Shown: piece after piece, positions 34,501-46,500 of the stretch | Layout: each line of letters opens with the position of its first letter | Position numbering within the stretch: the stretch's first letter is position 1 | Assembly (NCBI GenBank): GCA_963924555.1 | Contig: OZ004582.1 | Span: 1 to 64,000, forward strand | Length of the DNA stretch: 64,000 bases | Reading direction: 5' to 3' | DNA from: Crambe crambe | Taxonomy: Eukaryota; Porifera; Demospongiae; Poecilosclerida; Crambeidae | The notes under the pieces: model-generated | Databases searched by the model: none | The model's input: the letters and a program-made list of their open reading frames with translations, nothing else | Told to the model about the DNA's origin: nothing | Made by a program: the position numbers and the translations under genes

Positions 34501-35200
34501 ACCAGGAACAGGTTTAGTCCATTTAGTTTGCAGCAAATTATTATTTATTACTACTACTTTATAAAAAGGGGCCAAGTACATCTAAAGGAAAGGTAAAGAT
34601 ATTATACTATGTTTATACTATGTTTAATTAGGGGTCCATACCAAAAAAGATATTCAGAAAGAAGATGAGGGTAGGCTAAACTACATATATCACAGTTGTT
34701 GTCCAACTATAATACCACGCAATTAGATCGAAAGTGATGAATCTGATGATTCTGATGCGAAGGTGAGTAAAAAATAGTGTACTCATCATAATTAAACACC
34801 TTGATAACCAGCACGTTCAAGGTATTGGACCGAGTGAACAAGTAAGTGATCAAGGTATTAGGCCGAGTGAACAAGTAAGTGATAAAGGTATTGGGCCGAG
34901 TGAACAAGTAAGTGATGATTACGGATAAATGTATGTGTATTAAAACACATTATATCGTTCAGGGAAAGACACCAACTAAAAGAGAAGTTAGTTTAAATAT
35001 TTAATATAATAATACAATAATACTTTCTATTTCAGTTCTGGACACAGGAACAGACGGTCAGAGTCAAGGAACACTTTAACAAATATATACAAAGTAAAGT
35101 AGTTCCATACACAAAATTTTGTGTGTGCCCAGGACTAAATAATAAGACACCACAACAAATTAGGGATAAAATACGAAATCTAATTAAACATTTATCATAA
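31581..35200 (+). CDS. SET-domain-like protein encoded by ~30 mostly micro-exons
   Basis: Exon 1, 31581-31726; exon 2, 31778-32024 (or 32042). Together they read as a SET-type fold: IEAGSYVTEF, CLDATRAF, GRLI, then LALRRISAGE. The NHS substrate/cofactor motif is replaced by IGPG, and the usual E-L-x-x-D-Y end by VIRC, so methyltransferase activity is doubtful. Small exons follow at 32102, 32184, 32256 and, less certainly, 32358, 32452, 32571 and 32659, then 32861-32914, 32966, 33033. From 33116 to 34986, 21 exons of 18-96 bp are all phase 0 and multiples of three, giving a Lys/Pro and acidic low-complexity tail. The last exon, 35036-35200, encodes a conserved-looking Trp...PQQIRDKIRNLI end that may be a small helical, SANT-like domain. 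AATAAA follows near 35214. The gene is divergent from the 28-31 kb gene. Confidence 0.6.
32340..32860 (+). repeat. Three-fold duplicated exon-intron block
   Basis: The intron end GGTAACCTCACAG recurs at 32345, 32558 and 32749. Each is followed by an exon and then a shared intron ending in CC(T/C)ATAG (32451, 32658, 32860). The second intron contains TCATGATATCTGT in two copies. This is local exon duplication in progress. Confidence 0.7.
34812..34907 (+). other. Exon of three 33 bp repeats, each ending in a splice donor
   Basis: Repeats end in GAGTGAACAA|GTAAGT at 34841, 34874 and 34907. Using the first, second or third donor gives exons of 30, 63 or 96 bp, all in frame, so splice choice would add 11-residue repeats (GI.PSEQVSD type). 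Confidence 0.6.
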
Positions 35201-35313
35201 TACAATTATATGAAAATAAATTTAATAATATTATAACCTCCACACACACTTACATCAGTTACCAATCATTCCCACACCCCACCTCCTGACACAGACCCCC
35301 CAAAACCAGCCCA

Positions 35314-36331
35314 AGGAAGTTAGCGTTACCACACCCGAACCCTTGCTCCCCACCAGCCCAGCCAACAAAAATCAAACCCACTCAAACAGCTAGGAGTGAT
35401 CCAAATCAGCTCCCCTTCCAGCAGGGGGTTACCCAACCCGAACCCTGACTCCACACCGAGTTTCGGTTCCGTTCCAAAAAAACCAGCCAAGCCCAGCCTA
35501 GCCCAGCCCAGCCCAGCCCAGCCCAGCCCAGCCAACAAAAATCAAACCCACTCAAACAGGAGTGATCCAAATCAGCTCACCTTCCAGCAGGGGGTTACCC
35601 GACCCGAACCCTGACTCCACACCGAGTTTCGGTTCCATTCCAAAAACCAGCCCAGCCCAGCCCAGCCCAGCCCAGCCAACAAAAATCAAACCCACTCAAA
35701 CGGGAATGATCCAAATCAGCTTCCCTTCCAGCAGGGGGTTACCCGACCCGAACCCTGACTCCACACCGAGTTTCGGTTCCGTTCCAAAAACCAGCCCAGC
35801 CCAGCCCAGCCCAGCCCAGCCAACAAAAATCAAACCCACTCAAACAGGAGTGATCCAAATCAGCTCCCCTTCCAGCAGGGGGCTACCCAACCCGAACCCT
35901 GACTCCACACCGAGTTTCGGTTCCATTCCAAAAACCAGCCCAGCCCAGCCCAGCCCAGCCCAGCCAACAAAAATCAAACCCACTCAAACAGGAGTGATCC
36001 AAATCAGCTCCCCTTCCAGCAGGGGGCTACCCAACCCGAACCCTGACTCCACACCGAGTTTCGGTTCCATTCCAAAAACTAGCCCAGCCCAGCCCAGCCC
36101 AGCCCAGCCAACAAAAATCAAACCCACTCAAACGGGAATGATCCAAATCAGCTCCCCTTCCAGCAGGGGGTTACCCGACCCGAACCCTGACTCCACACCG
36201 AGTTTCGGTTCCATTCCAAAAACCAGCCCAGCCCAGCCCAGCCCAGCCCAGCCAACAAAAATCAAACCCACTCAAACGGGAATGATCCAAATCAGCTCCC
36301 CTTCCAGCAGGGGGTTACCCGACCCGAACCC
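35314..36331. repeat. ~145 bp satellite adjoining the right telomere-like array
   Basis: About seven copies of a unit with a CCAGCCCAGCCC run, CAACAAAAATCAAACCCACT, a TTCCAGCAGGGGG motif and CCACACCGAGTTTCGGTTCC. Copies seem over 95% alike. The last copy is cut after CCCGAACCCTG and continues directly as GGGCTAGGG. Confidence 0.9.
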
Positions 36332-39300
36332 TGGGCTAGGGCTAGGGCTAGGGCTAGGGCTAGGGCTAGGGGCTAGGGCTAGGGCTAGGGCTAGGGCTAG
36401 GGCTAGGGCTAGGGCTAGGGCTAGGGCTAGGGCTAGGGCTAGGGCTAGGGCTAGGGCTAGGGCTAGGGCTAGGGCTAGGGCTAGGGCTAGGGCTAGGGCT
36501 AGGGCTAGGGCTAGGGCTAGGGCTAGGGCTAGGGCTAGGGCTAGGGCTAGGGCTAGGGCTAGGGCTAGGGCTAGGGCTAGGGCTAGGGCTAGGGCTAGGG
36601 CTAGGGCTAGGGCTAGGGCTAGGGCTAGGGCTAGGGCTAGGGCTAGGGCTAGGGCTAGGGCTAGGGCTAGGGCTAGGGCTAGGGCTAGGGCTAGGGCTAG
36701 GGCTAGGGCTAGGGCTAGGGCTAGGGCTAGGGCTAGGGCTAGGGCTAGGGCTAGGGCTAGGGCTAGGGCTAGGGCTAGGGCTAGGGCTAGGGCTAGGGCT
36801 AGGGCTAGGGCTAGGGCTAGGGCTAGGGCTAGGGCTAGGGCTAGGGCTAGGGCTAGGGCTAGGGCTAGGGCTAGGGCTAGGGCTAGGGCTAGGGCTAGGG
36901 CTAGGGCTAGGGCTAGGGCTAGGGCTAGGGCTAGGGCTAGGGCTAGGGCTAGGGCTAGGGCTAGGGCTAGGGCTAGGGCTAGGGCTAGGGCTAGGGCTAG
37001 GGCTAGGGCTAGGGCTAGGGCTAGGGCTAGGGCTAGGGCTAGGGCTAGGGCTAGGGCTAGGGCTAGGGCTAGGGCTAGGGCTAGGGCTAGGGCTAGGGCT
37101 AGGGCTAGGGCTAGGGCTAGGGCTAGGGCTAGGGCTAGGGCTAGGGCTAGGGCTAGGGCTAGGGCTAGGGCTAGGGCTAGGGCTAGGGCTAGGGCTAGGG
37201 CTAGGGCTAGGGCTAGGGCTAGGGCTAGGGCTAGGGCTAGGGCTAGGGCTAGGGCTAGGGCTAGGGCTAGGGCTAGGGCTAGGGCTAGGGCTAGGGCTAG
37301 GGCTAGGGCTAGGGCTAGGGCTAGGGCTAGGGCTAGGGCTAGGGCTAGGGCTAGGGCTAGGGCTAGGGCTAGGGCTAGGGCTAGGGCTAGGGCTAGGGCT
37401 AGGGCTAGGGCTAGGGCTAGGGCTAGGGCTAGGGCTAGGGCTAGGGCTAGGGCTAGGGCTAGGGCTAGGGCTAGGGCTAGGGCTAGGGCTAGGGCTAGGG
37501 CTAGGGCTAGGGCTAGGGCTAGGGCTAGGGCTAGGGCTAGGGCTAGGGCTAGGGCTAGGGCTAGGGCTAGGGCTAGGGCTAGGGCTAGGGCTAGGGCTAG
37601 GGCTAGGGCTAGGGCTAGGGCTAGGGCTAGGGCTAGGGCTAGGGCTAGGGCTAGGGCTAGGGCTAGGGCTAGGGCTAGGGCTAGGGCTAGGGCTAGGGCT
37701 AGGGCTAGGGCTAGGGCTAGGGCTAGGGCTAGGGCTAGGGCTAGGGCTAGGGCTAGGGCTAGGGCTAGGGCTAGGGCTAGGGCTAGGGCTAGGGCTAGGG
37801 CTAGGGCTAGGGCTAGGGCTAGGGCTAGGGCTAGGGCTAGGGCTAGGGCTAGGGCTAGGGCTAGGGCTAGGGCTAGGGCTAGGGCTAGGGCTAGGGCTAG
37901 GGCTAGGGCTAGGGCTAGGGCTAGGGCTAGGGCTAGGGCTAGGGCTAGGGCTAGGGCTAGGGCTAGGGCTAGGGCTAGGGCTAGGGCTAGGGCTAGGGCT
38001 AGGGCTAGGGCTAGGGCTAGGGCTAGGGCTAGGGCTAGGGCTAGGGCTAGGGCTAGGGCTAGGGCTAGGGCTAGGGCTAGGGCTAGGGCTAGGGCTAGGG
38101 CTAGGGCTAGGGCTAGGGCTAGGGCTAGGGCTAGGGCTAGGGCTAGGGCTAGGGCTAGGGCTAGGGCTAGGGCTAGGGCTAGGGCTAGGGCTAGGGCTAG
38201 GGCTAGGGCTAGGGCTAGGGCTAGGGCTAGGGCTAGGGCTAGGGCTAGGGCTAGGGCTAGGGCTAGGGCTAGGGCTAGGGCTAGGGCTAGGGCTAGGGCT
38301 AGGGCTAGGGCTAGGGCTAGGGCTAGGGCTAGGGCTAGGGCTAGGGCTAGGGCTAGGGCTAGGGCTAGGGCTAGGGCTAGGGCTAGGGCTAGGGCTAGGG
38401 CTAGGGCTAGGGCTAGGGCTAGGGCTAGGGCTAGGGCTAGGGCTAGGGCTAGGGCTAGGGCTAGGGCTAGGGCTAGGGCTAGGGCTAGGGCTAGGGCTAG
38501 GGCTAGGGCTAGGGCTAGGGCTAGGGCTAGGGCTAGGGCTAGGGCTAGGGCTAGGGCTAGGGCTAGGGCTAGGGCTAGGGCTAGGGCTAGGGCTAGGGCT
38601 AGGGCTAGGGCTAGGGCTAGGGCTAGGGCTAGGGCTAGGGCTAGGGCTAGGGCTAGGGCTAGGGCTAGGGCTAGGGCTAGGGCTAGGGCTAGGGCTAGGG
38701 CTAGGGCTAGGGCTAGGGCTAGGGCTAGGGCTAGGGCTAGGGCTAGGGCTAGGGCTAGGGCTAGGGCTAGGGCTAGGGCTAGGGCTAGGGCTAGGGCTAG
38801 GGCTAGGGCTAGGGCTAGGGCTAGGGCTAGGGCTAGGGCTAGGGCTAGGGCTAGGGCTAGGGCTAGGGCTAGGGCTAGGGCTAGGGCTAGGGCTAGGGCT
38901 AGGGCTAGGGCTAGGGCTAGGGCTAGGGCTAGGGCTAGGGCTAGGGCTAGGGCTAGGGCTAGGGCTAGGGCTAGGGCTAGGGCTAGGGCTAGGGCTAGGG
39001 CTAGGGCTAGGGCTAGGGCTAGGGCTAGGGCTAGGGCTAGGGCTAGGGCTAGGGCTAGGGCTAGGGCTAGGGCTAGGGCTAGGGCTAGGGCTAGGGCTAG
39101 GGCTAGGGCTAGGGCTAGGGCTAGGGCTAGGGCTAGGGCTAGGGCTAGGGCTAGGGCTAGGGCTAGGGCTAGGGCTAGGGCTAGGGCTAGGGCTAGGGCT
39201 AGGGCTAGGGCTAGGGCTAGGGCTAGGGCTAGGGCTAGGGCTAGGGCTAGGGCTAGGGCTAGGGCTAGGGCTAGGGCTAGGGCTAGGGCTAGGGCTAGGG

Positions 39301-42300
39301 CTAGGGCTAGGGCTAGGGCTAGGGCTAGGGCTAGGGCTAGGGCTAGGGCTAGGGCTAGGGCTAGGGCTAGGGCTAGGGCTAGGGCTAGGGCTAGGGCTAG
39401 GGCTAGGGCTAGGGCTAGGGCTAGGGCTAGGGCTAGGGCTAGGGCTAGGGCTAGGGCTAGGGCTAGGGCTAGGGCTAGGGCTAGGGCTAGGGCTAGGGCT
39501 AGGGCTAGGGCTAGGGCTAGGGCTAGGGCTAGGGCTAGGGCTAGGGCTAGGGCTAGGGCTAGGGCTAGGGCTAGGGCTAGGGCTAGGGCTAGGGCTAGGG
39601 CTAGGGCTAGGGCTAGGGCTAGGGCTAGGGCTAGGGCTAGGGCTAGGGCTAGGGCTAGGGCTAGGGCTAGGGCTAGGGCTAGGGCTAGGGCTAGGGCTAG
39701 GGCTAGGGCTAGGGCTAGGGCTAGGGCTAGGGCTAGGGCTAGGGCTAGGGCTAGGGCTAGGGCTAGGGCTAGGGCTAGGGCTAGGGCTAGGGCTAGGGCT
39801 AGGGCTAGGGCTAGGGCTAGGGCTAGGGCTAGGGCTAGGGCTAGGGCTAGGGCTAGGGCTAGGGCTAGGGCTAGGGCTAGGGCTAGGGCTAGGGCTAGGG
39901 CTAGGGCTAGGGCTAGGGCTAGGGCTAGGGCTAGGGCTAGGGCTAGGGCTAGGGCTAGGGCTAGGGCTAGGGCTAGGGCTAGGGCTAGGGCTAGGGCTAG
40001 GGCTAGGGCTAGGGCTAGGGCTAGGGCTAGGGCTAGGGCTAGGGCTAGGGCTAGGGCTAGGGCTAGGGCTAGGGCTAGGGCTAGGGCTAGGGCTAGGGCT
40101 AGGGCTAGGGCTAGGGCTAGGGCTAGGGCTAGGGCTAGGGCTAGGGCTAGGGCTAGGGCTAGGGCTAGGGCTAGGGCTAGGGCTAGGGCTAGGGCTAGGG
40201 CTAGGGCTAGGGCTAGGGCTAGGGCTAGGGCTAGGGCTAGGGCTAGGGCTAGGGCTAGGGCTAGGGCTAGGGCTAGGGCTAGGGCTAGGGCTAGGGCTAG
40301 GGCTAGGGCTAGGGCTAGGGCTAGGGCTAGGGCTAGGGCTAGGGCTAGGGCTAGGGCTAGGGCTAGGGCTAGGGCTAGGGCTAGGGCTAGGGCTAGGGCT
40401 AGGGCTAGGGCTAGGGCTAGGGCTAGGGCTAGGGCTAGGGCTAGGGCTAGGGCTAGGGCTAGGGCTAGGGCTAGGGCTAGGGCTAGGGCTAGGGCTAGGG
40501 CTAGGGCTAGGGCTAGGGCTAGGGCTAGGGCTAGGGCTAGGGCTAGGGCTAGGGCTAGGGCTAGGGCTAGGGCTAGGGCTAGGGCTAGGGCTAGGGCTAG
40601 GGCTAGGGCTAGGGCTAGGGCTAGGGCTAGGGCTAGGGCTAGGGCTAGGGCTAGGGCTAGGGCTAGGGCTAGGGCTAGGGCTAGGGCTAGGGCTAGGGCT
40701 AGGGCTAGGGCTAGGGCTAGGGCTAGGGCTAGGGCTAGGGCTAGGGCTAGGGCTAGGGCTAGGGCTAGGGCTAGGGCTAGGGCTAGGGCTAGGGCTAGGG
40801 CTAGGGCTAGGGCTAGGGCTAGGGCTAGGGCTAGGGCTAGGGCTAGGGCTAGGGCTAGGGCTAGGGCTAGGGCTAGGGCTAGGGCTAGGGCTAGGGCTAG
40901 GGCTAGGGCTAGGGCTAGGGCTAGGGCTAGGGCTAGGGCTAGGGCTAGGGCTAGGGCTAGGGCTAGGGCTAGGGCTAGGGCTAGGGCTAGGGCTAGGGCT
41001 AGGGCTAGGGCTAGGGCTAGGGCTAGGGCTAGGGCTAGGGCTAGGGCTAGGGCTAGGGCTAGGGCTAGGGCTAGGGCTAGGGCTAGGGCTAGGGCTAGGG
41101 CTAGGGCTAGGGCTAGGGCTAGGGCTAGGGCTAGGGCTAGGGCTAGGGCTAGGGCTAGGGCTAGGGCTAGGGCTAGGGCTAGGGCTAGGGCTAGGGCTAG
41201 GGCTAGGGCTAGGGCTAGGGCTAGGGCTAGGGCTAGGGCTAGGGCTAGGGCTAGGGCTAGGGCTAGGGCTAGGGCTAGGGCTAGGGCTAGGGCTAGGGCT
41301 AGGGCTAGGGCTAGGGCTAGGGCTAGGGCTAGGGCTAGGGCTAGGGCTAGGGCTAGGGCTAGGGCTAGGGCTAGGGTAGGGCTGGGCTAGGGCTAGGGCT
41401 AGGGCTAGGGCTAGGGCTAGGGCTAGGGCTAGGGCTAGGGCTAGGGCTAGGGCTAGGGCTAGGGCTAGGGCTAGGGCTAGGGCTAGGGCTAGGGCTAGGG
41501 CTAGGGCTAGGGCTAGGGCTAGGGCTAGGGCTAGGGCTAGGGCTAGGGCTAGGGCTAGGGCTAGGGCTAGGGCTAGGGCTAGGGCTAGGGCTAGGGCTAG
41601 GGCTAGGGCTAGGGCTAGGGCTAGGGCTAGGGCTAGGGCTAGGGCTAGGGCTAGGGCTAGGGCTAGGGCTAGGGCTAGGGCTAGGGCTAGGGCTAGGGCT
41701 AGGGCTAGGGCTAGGGCTAGGGCTAGGGCTAGGGCTAGGGCTAGGGCTAGGGCTAGGGCTAGGGCTAGGGCTAGGGCTAGGGCTAGGGCTAGGGCTAGGG
41801 CTAGGGCTAGGGCTAGGGCTAGGGCTAGGGCTAGGGCTAGGGCTAGGGCTAGGGCTAGGGCTAGGGCTAGGGCTAGGGCTAGGGCTAGGGCTAGGGCTAG
41901 GGCTAGGGCTAGGGCTAGGGCTAGGGCTAGGGCTAGGGCTAGGGCTAGGGCTAGGGCTAGGGCTAGGGCTAGGGCTAGGGCTAGGGCTAGGGCTAGGGCT
42001 AGGGCTAGGGCTAGGGCTAGGGCTAGGGCTAGGGCTAGGGCTAGGGCTAGGGCTAGGGCTAGGGCTAGGGCTAGGGCTAGGGCTAGGGCTAGGGCTAGGG
42101 CTAGGGCTAGGGCTAGGGCTAGGGCTAGGGCTAGGGCTAGGGCTAGGGCTAGGGCTAGGGCTAGGGCTAGGGCTAGGGCTAGGGCTAGGGCTAGGGCTAG
42201 GGCTAGGGCTAGGGCTAGGGCTAGGGCTAGGGCTAGGGCTAGGGCTAGGGCTAGGGCTAGGGCTAGGGCTAGGGCTAGGGCTAGGGCTAGGGCTAGGGCT

Positions 42301-43318
42301 AGGGCTAGGGCTAGGGCTAGGGCTAGGGCTAGGGCTAGGGCTAGGGCTAGGGCTAGGGCTAGGGCTAGGGCTAGGGCTAGGGCTAGGGCTAGGGCTAGGG
42401 CTAGGGCTAGGGCTAGGGCTAGGGCTAGGGCTAGGGCTAGGGCTAGGGCTAGGGCTAGGGCTAGGGCTAGGGCTAGGGCTAGGGCTAGGGCTAGGGCTAG
42501 GGCTAGGGCTAGGGCTAGGGCTAGGGCTAGGGCTAGGGCTAGGGCTAGGGCTAGGGCTAGGGCTAGGGCTAGGGCTAGGGCTAGGGCTAGGGCTAGGGCT
42601 AGGGCTAGGGCTAGGGCTAGGGCTAGGGCTAGGGCTAGGGCTAGGGCTAGGGCTAGGGCTAGGGCTAGGGCTAGGGCTAGGGCTAGGGCTAGGGCTAGGG
42701 CTAGGGCTAGGGCTAGGGCTAGGGCTAGGGCTAGGGCTAGGGCTAGGGCTAGGGCTAGGGCTAGGGCTAGGGCTAGGGCTAGGGCTAGGGCTAGGGCTAG
42801 GGCTAGGGCTAGGGCTAGGGCTAGGGCTAGGGCTAGGGCTAGGGCTAGGGCTAGGGCTAGGGCTAGGGCTAGGGCTAGGGCTAGGGCTAGGGCTAGGGCT
42901 AGGGCTAGGGCTAGGGCTAGGGCTAGGGCTAGGGCTAGGGCTAGGGCTAGGGCTAGGGCTAGGGCTAGGGCTAGGGCTAGGGCTAGGGCTAGGGCTAGGG
43001 CTAGGGCTAGGGCTAGGGCTGGGTAGGGCTAGGGCTAGGGCTAGGGCTAGGGCTAGGGCTAGGGCTAGGGCTAGGGCTAGGGCTAGGGCTAGGGCTAGGG
43101 CTAGGGCTAGGGCTAGGGCTAGGGCTAGGGCTAGGGCTAGGGCTAGGGCTAGGGCTAGGGCTAGGGCTAGGGCTAGGGCTAGGGCTAGGGCTAGGGCTAG
43201 GGCTAGGGCTAGGGCTAGGGCTAGGGCTAGGGCTAGGGCTAGGGCTAGGGCTAGGGCTAGGGCTAGGGCTAGGGCTAGGGCTAGGGCTAGGGCTAGGGCT
43301 AGGGCTAGGGCTAGGGCT
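36332..43318. repeat. Telomere-like GGGCTA array, G-rich strand on plus
   Basis: About 7 kb of near-pure hexamer, reaching an assembly gap. Breaks in the register are at about 36369 (extra G), 41376-41386 and 43018-43026. G-rich strand 5' to 3' toward the gap is the orientation of a right chromosome end. Confidence 0.95.
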
Positions 43319-43518
43319 NNNNNNNNNNNNNNNNNNNNNNNNNNNNNNNNNNNNNNNNNNNNNNNNNNNNNNNNNNNNNNNNNNNNNNNNNNNNNNNNNN
43401 NNNNNNNNNNNNNNNNNNNNNNNNNNNNNNNNNNNNNNNNNNNNNNNNNNNNNNNNNNNNNNNNNNNNNNNNNNNNNNNNNNNNNNNNNNNNNNNNNNNN
43501 NNNNNNNNNNNNNNNNNN
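43319..43518. other. Assembly gap, 200 N, at a hexamer strand switch
   Basis: Exactly 200 N. Left of it the plus strand is GGGCTA; right of it, CCCTAG. No contiguous sequence supports the join. Confidence 0.99.
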
Positions 43519-46500
43519 CCTAGCCCTAGCCCTAGCCCTAGCCCTAGCCCTAGCCCTAGCCCTAGCCCTAGCCCTAGCCCTAGCCCTAGCCCTAGCCCTA
43601 GCCCTAGCCCTAGCCCTAGCCCTAGCCCTAGCCCTAGCCCTAGCCCTAGCCCTAGCCCTAGCCCTAGCCCTAGCCCTAGCCCTAGCCCTAGCCCTAGCCC
43701 TAGCCCTAGCCCTAGCCCTAGCCCTAGCCCTAGCCCTAGCCCTAGCCCTAGCCCTAGCCCTAGCCCTAGCCCTAGCCCTAGCCCTAGCCCTAGCCCTAGC
43801 CCTAGCCCTAGCCCTAGCCCTAGCCCTAGCCCTAGCCCTAGCCCTAGCCCTAGCCCTAGCCCTAGCCCTAGCCCTAGCCCTAGCCCTAGCCCTAGCCCTA
43901 GCCCTAGCCCTAGCCCTAGCCCTAGCCCTAGCCCTAGCCCTAGCCCTAGCCCTAGCCCTAGCCCTAGCCCTAGCCCTAGCCCTAGCCCTAGCCCTAGCCC
44001 TAGCCCTAGCCCTAGCCCTAGCCCTAGCCCTAGCCCTAGCCCTAGCCCTAGCCCTAGCCCTAGCCCTAGCCCTAGCCCTAGCCCTAGCCCTAGCCCTAGC
44101 CCTAGCCCTAGCCCTAGCCCTAGCCCTAGCCCTAGCCCTAGCCCTAGCCCTAGCCCTAGCCCTAGCCCTAGCCCTAGCCCTAGCCCTAGCCCTAGCCCTA
44201 GCCCTAGCCCTAGCCCTAGCCCTAGCCCTAGCCCTAGCCCTAGCCCTAGCCCTAGCCCTAGCCCTAGCCCTAGCCCTAGCCCTAGCCCTAGCCCTAGCCC
44301 TAGCCCTAGCCCTAGCCCTAGCCCTAGCCCTAGCCCTAGCCCTAGCCCTAGCCCTAGCCCTAGCCCTAGCCCTAGCCCTAGCCCTAGCCCTAGCCCTAGC
44401 CCTAGCCCTAGCCCTAGCCCTAGCCCTAGCCCTAGCCCTAGCCCTAGCCCTAGCCCTAGCCCTAGCCCTAGCCCTAGACCTAGCCCTAGCCCTAGCCCTA
44501 GCCCTAGCCCTAGCCCTAGCCCTAGCCCTAGCCCTAGCCCTAGCCCTAGCCCTAGCCCTAGCCCTAGCCCTAGCCCTAGCCCTAGCCCTAGCCCTAGCCC
44601 TAGCCCTAGCCCTAGCCCTAGCCCTAGCCCTAGCCCTAGCCCTAGCCCTAGCCCTAGCCCTAGCCCTAGCCCTAGCCCTAGCCCTAGCCCTAGCCCTAGC
44701 CCTAGCCCTAGCCCTAGCCCTAGCCCTAGCCCTAGCCCTAGCCCTAGCCCTAGCCCTAGCCCTAGCCCTAGCCCTAGCCCTAGCCCTAGCCCTAGCCCTA
44801 GCCCTAGCCCTAGCCCTAGCCCTAGCCCTAGCCCTAGCCCTAGCCCTAGCCCTAGCCCTAGCCCTAGCCCTAGCCCTAGCCCTAGCCCTAGCCCTAGCCC
44901 TAGCCCTAGCCCTAGCCCTAGCCCTAGCCCTAGCCCTAGCCCTATCCCTAGCCCTAGCCCTAGCCCTAGCCCTAGCCCTAGCCCTAGCCCTAGCCCTAGC
45001 CCTAGCCCTAGCCCTAGCCCTAGCCCTAGCCCTAGCCCTAGCCCTAGCCCTAGCCCTAGCCCTAGCCCTAGCCCTAGCCCTAGCCCTAGCCCTAGCCCTA
45101 GCCCTAGCCCTAGCCCTAGCCCTAGCCCTAGCCCTAGCCCTAGCCCTAGCCCTAGCCCTAGCCCTAGCCCTAGCCCTAGCCCTAGCCCTAGCCCTAGCCC
45201 TAGCCCTAGCCCTAGCCCTAGCCCTAGCCCTAGCCCTAGCCCTAGCCCTAGCCCTAGCCCTAGCCCTAGCCCTAGCCTAGCCCTAGCCCTAGGCCCTAGG
45301 CCTAGCCCTAGCCCTAGCCCTAGCCCTAGCCCTAGCCCTAGCCCTAGCCCTAGCCTAGCCCTAGCCCTAGCCCTAGCCCTAGCCCTAGCCCTAGCCCTAG
45401 CCCTAGCCCTAGCCCTAGCACCCTAGCCCTAGCCCTAGCCCTAGCCCTAGCCCTAGCCCTAGCCCTAGCCCTAGCCCTAGCCCTAGCCCTAGCCCTAGCC
45501 CTAGCCCTAGCCCTAGCCCTAGCCCTAGCCCTAGCCCTAGCCCTAGCCCTAGCCCTAGCCCTAGCCCTAGCCCTAGCCCTAGCCCTAGCCCTAGCCCTAG
45601 CCCTAGCCCTAGCCCTAGCCCTAGCCCTAGCCCTAGCCCTAGCCCTAGCCCTAGCCCTAGCCCTAGCCCTAGCCCTAGCCCTAGCCCTAGCCCTAGCCCT
45701 AGCCCTAGCCCTAGCCCTAGCCCTAGCCCTAGCCCTAGCCCTAGCCCTAGCCTAGCCCTAGCCCTAGCCCTAGCCCTAGCCCTAGCCCTAGCCCTAGCCC
45801 TAGCCCTAGCCCTAGCCCTAGCCCTAGCCCTAGCCTAGCCCCTAGCCCTAGCCCTAGCCCTAGCCCTAGCCCTAGCCCTAGCCCTAGCCCTAGCCCTAGC
45901 CCTAGCCCTAGCCCTAGCCCTAGCCCTAGCCCTAGCCCTAGCCCTAGCCCTAGCCCTAGCCCTAGCCCTAGCCCTAGCCCTAGCCCTAGCCCTAGCCCTA
46001 GCCCTAGCCCTAGCCCTAGCCCTAGCCCTAGCCCTAGCCCTAGCCCTAGCCCTAGCCCTAGCCCTAGCCCTAGCCCTAGCCCTAGCCCTAGCCCTAGCCC
46101 TAGCCCTAGCCCTAGCCCTAGCCCTAGCCCTAGCCCTAGCCCTAGCCCTAGCCCTAGCCCTAGCCCTAGCCCTAGCCCTAGCCCTAGCCCTAGCCCTAGC
46201 CCTAGCCCTAGCCCTAGCCCTAGCCCTAGCCCTAGCCCTAGCCCTAGCCCTAGCCCTAGCCCTAGCCCTAGCCCTAGCCCTAGCCCTAGCCCTAGCCCTA
46301 GCCCTAGCCCTAGCCCTAGCCCTAGCCCTAGCCCTAGCCCTAGCCCTAGCCCTAGCCCTAGCCCTAGCCCTAGCCCTAGCCCTAGCCCTAGCCCTAGCCC
46401 TAGCCCTAGCCCTAGCCCTAGCCCTAGCCCTAGCCCTAGCCCTAGCCCTAGCCCTAGCCCTAGCCCTAGCCCTAGCCCTAGCCCTAGCCCTAGCCCTAGC

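Noticed and set aside
35562..41390. 1942-codon ORF with long Ala-Arg dipeptide tail
   Set aside because: It is the translation of the ~145 bp satellite and then the GGGCTA array; a six-base unit without a stop in two frames stays open indefinitely. No start, domain or codon signal supports a gene.
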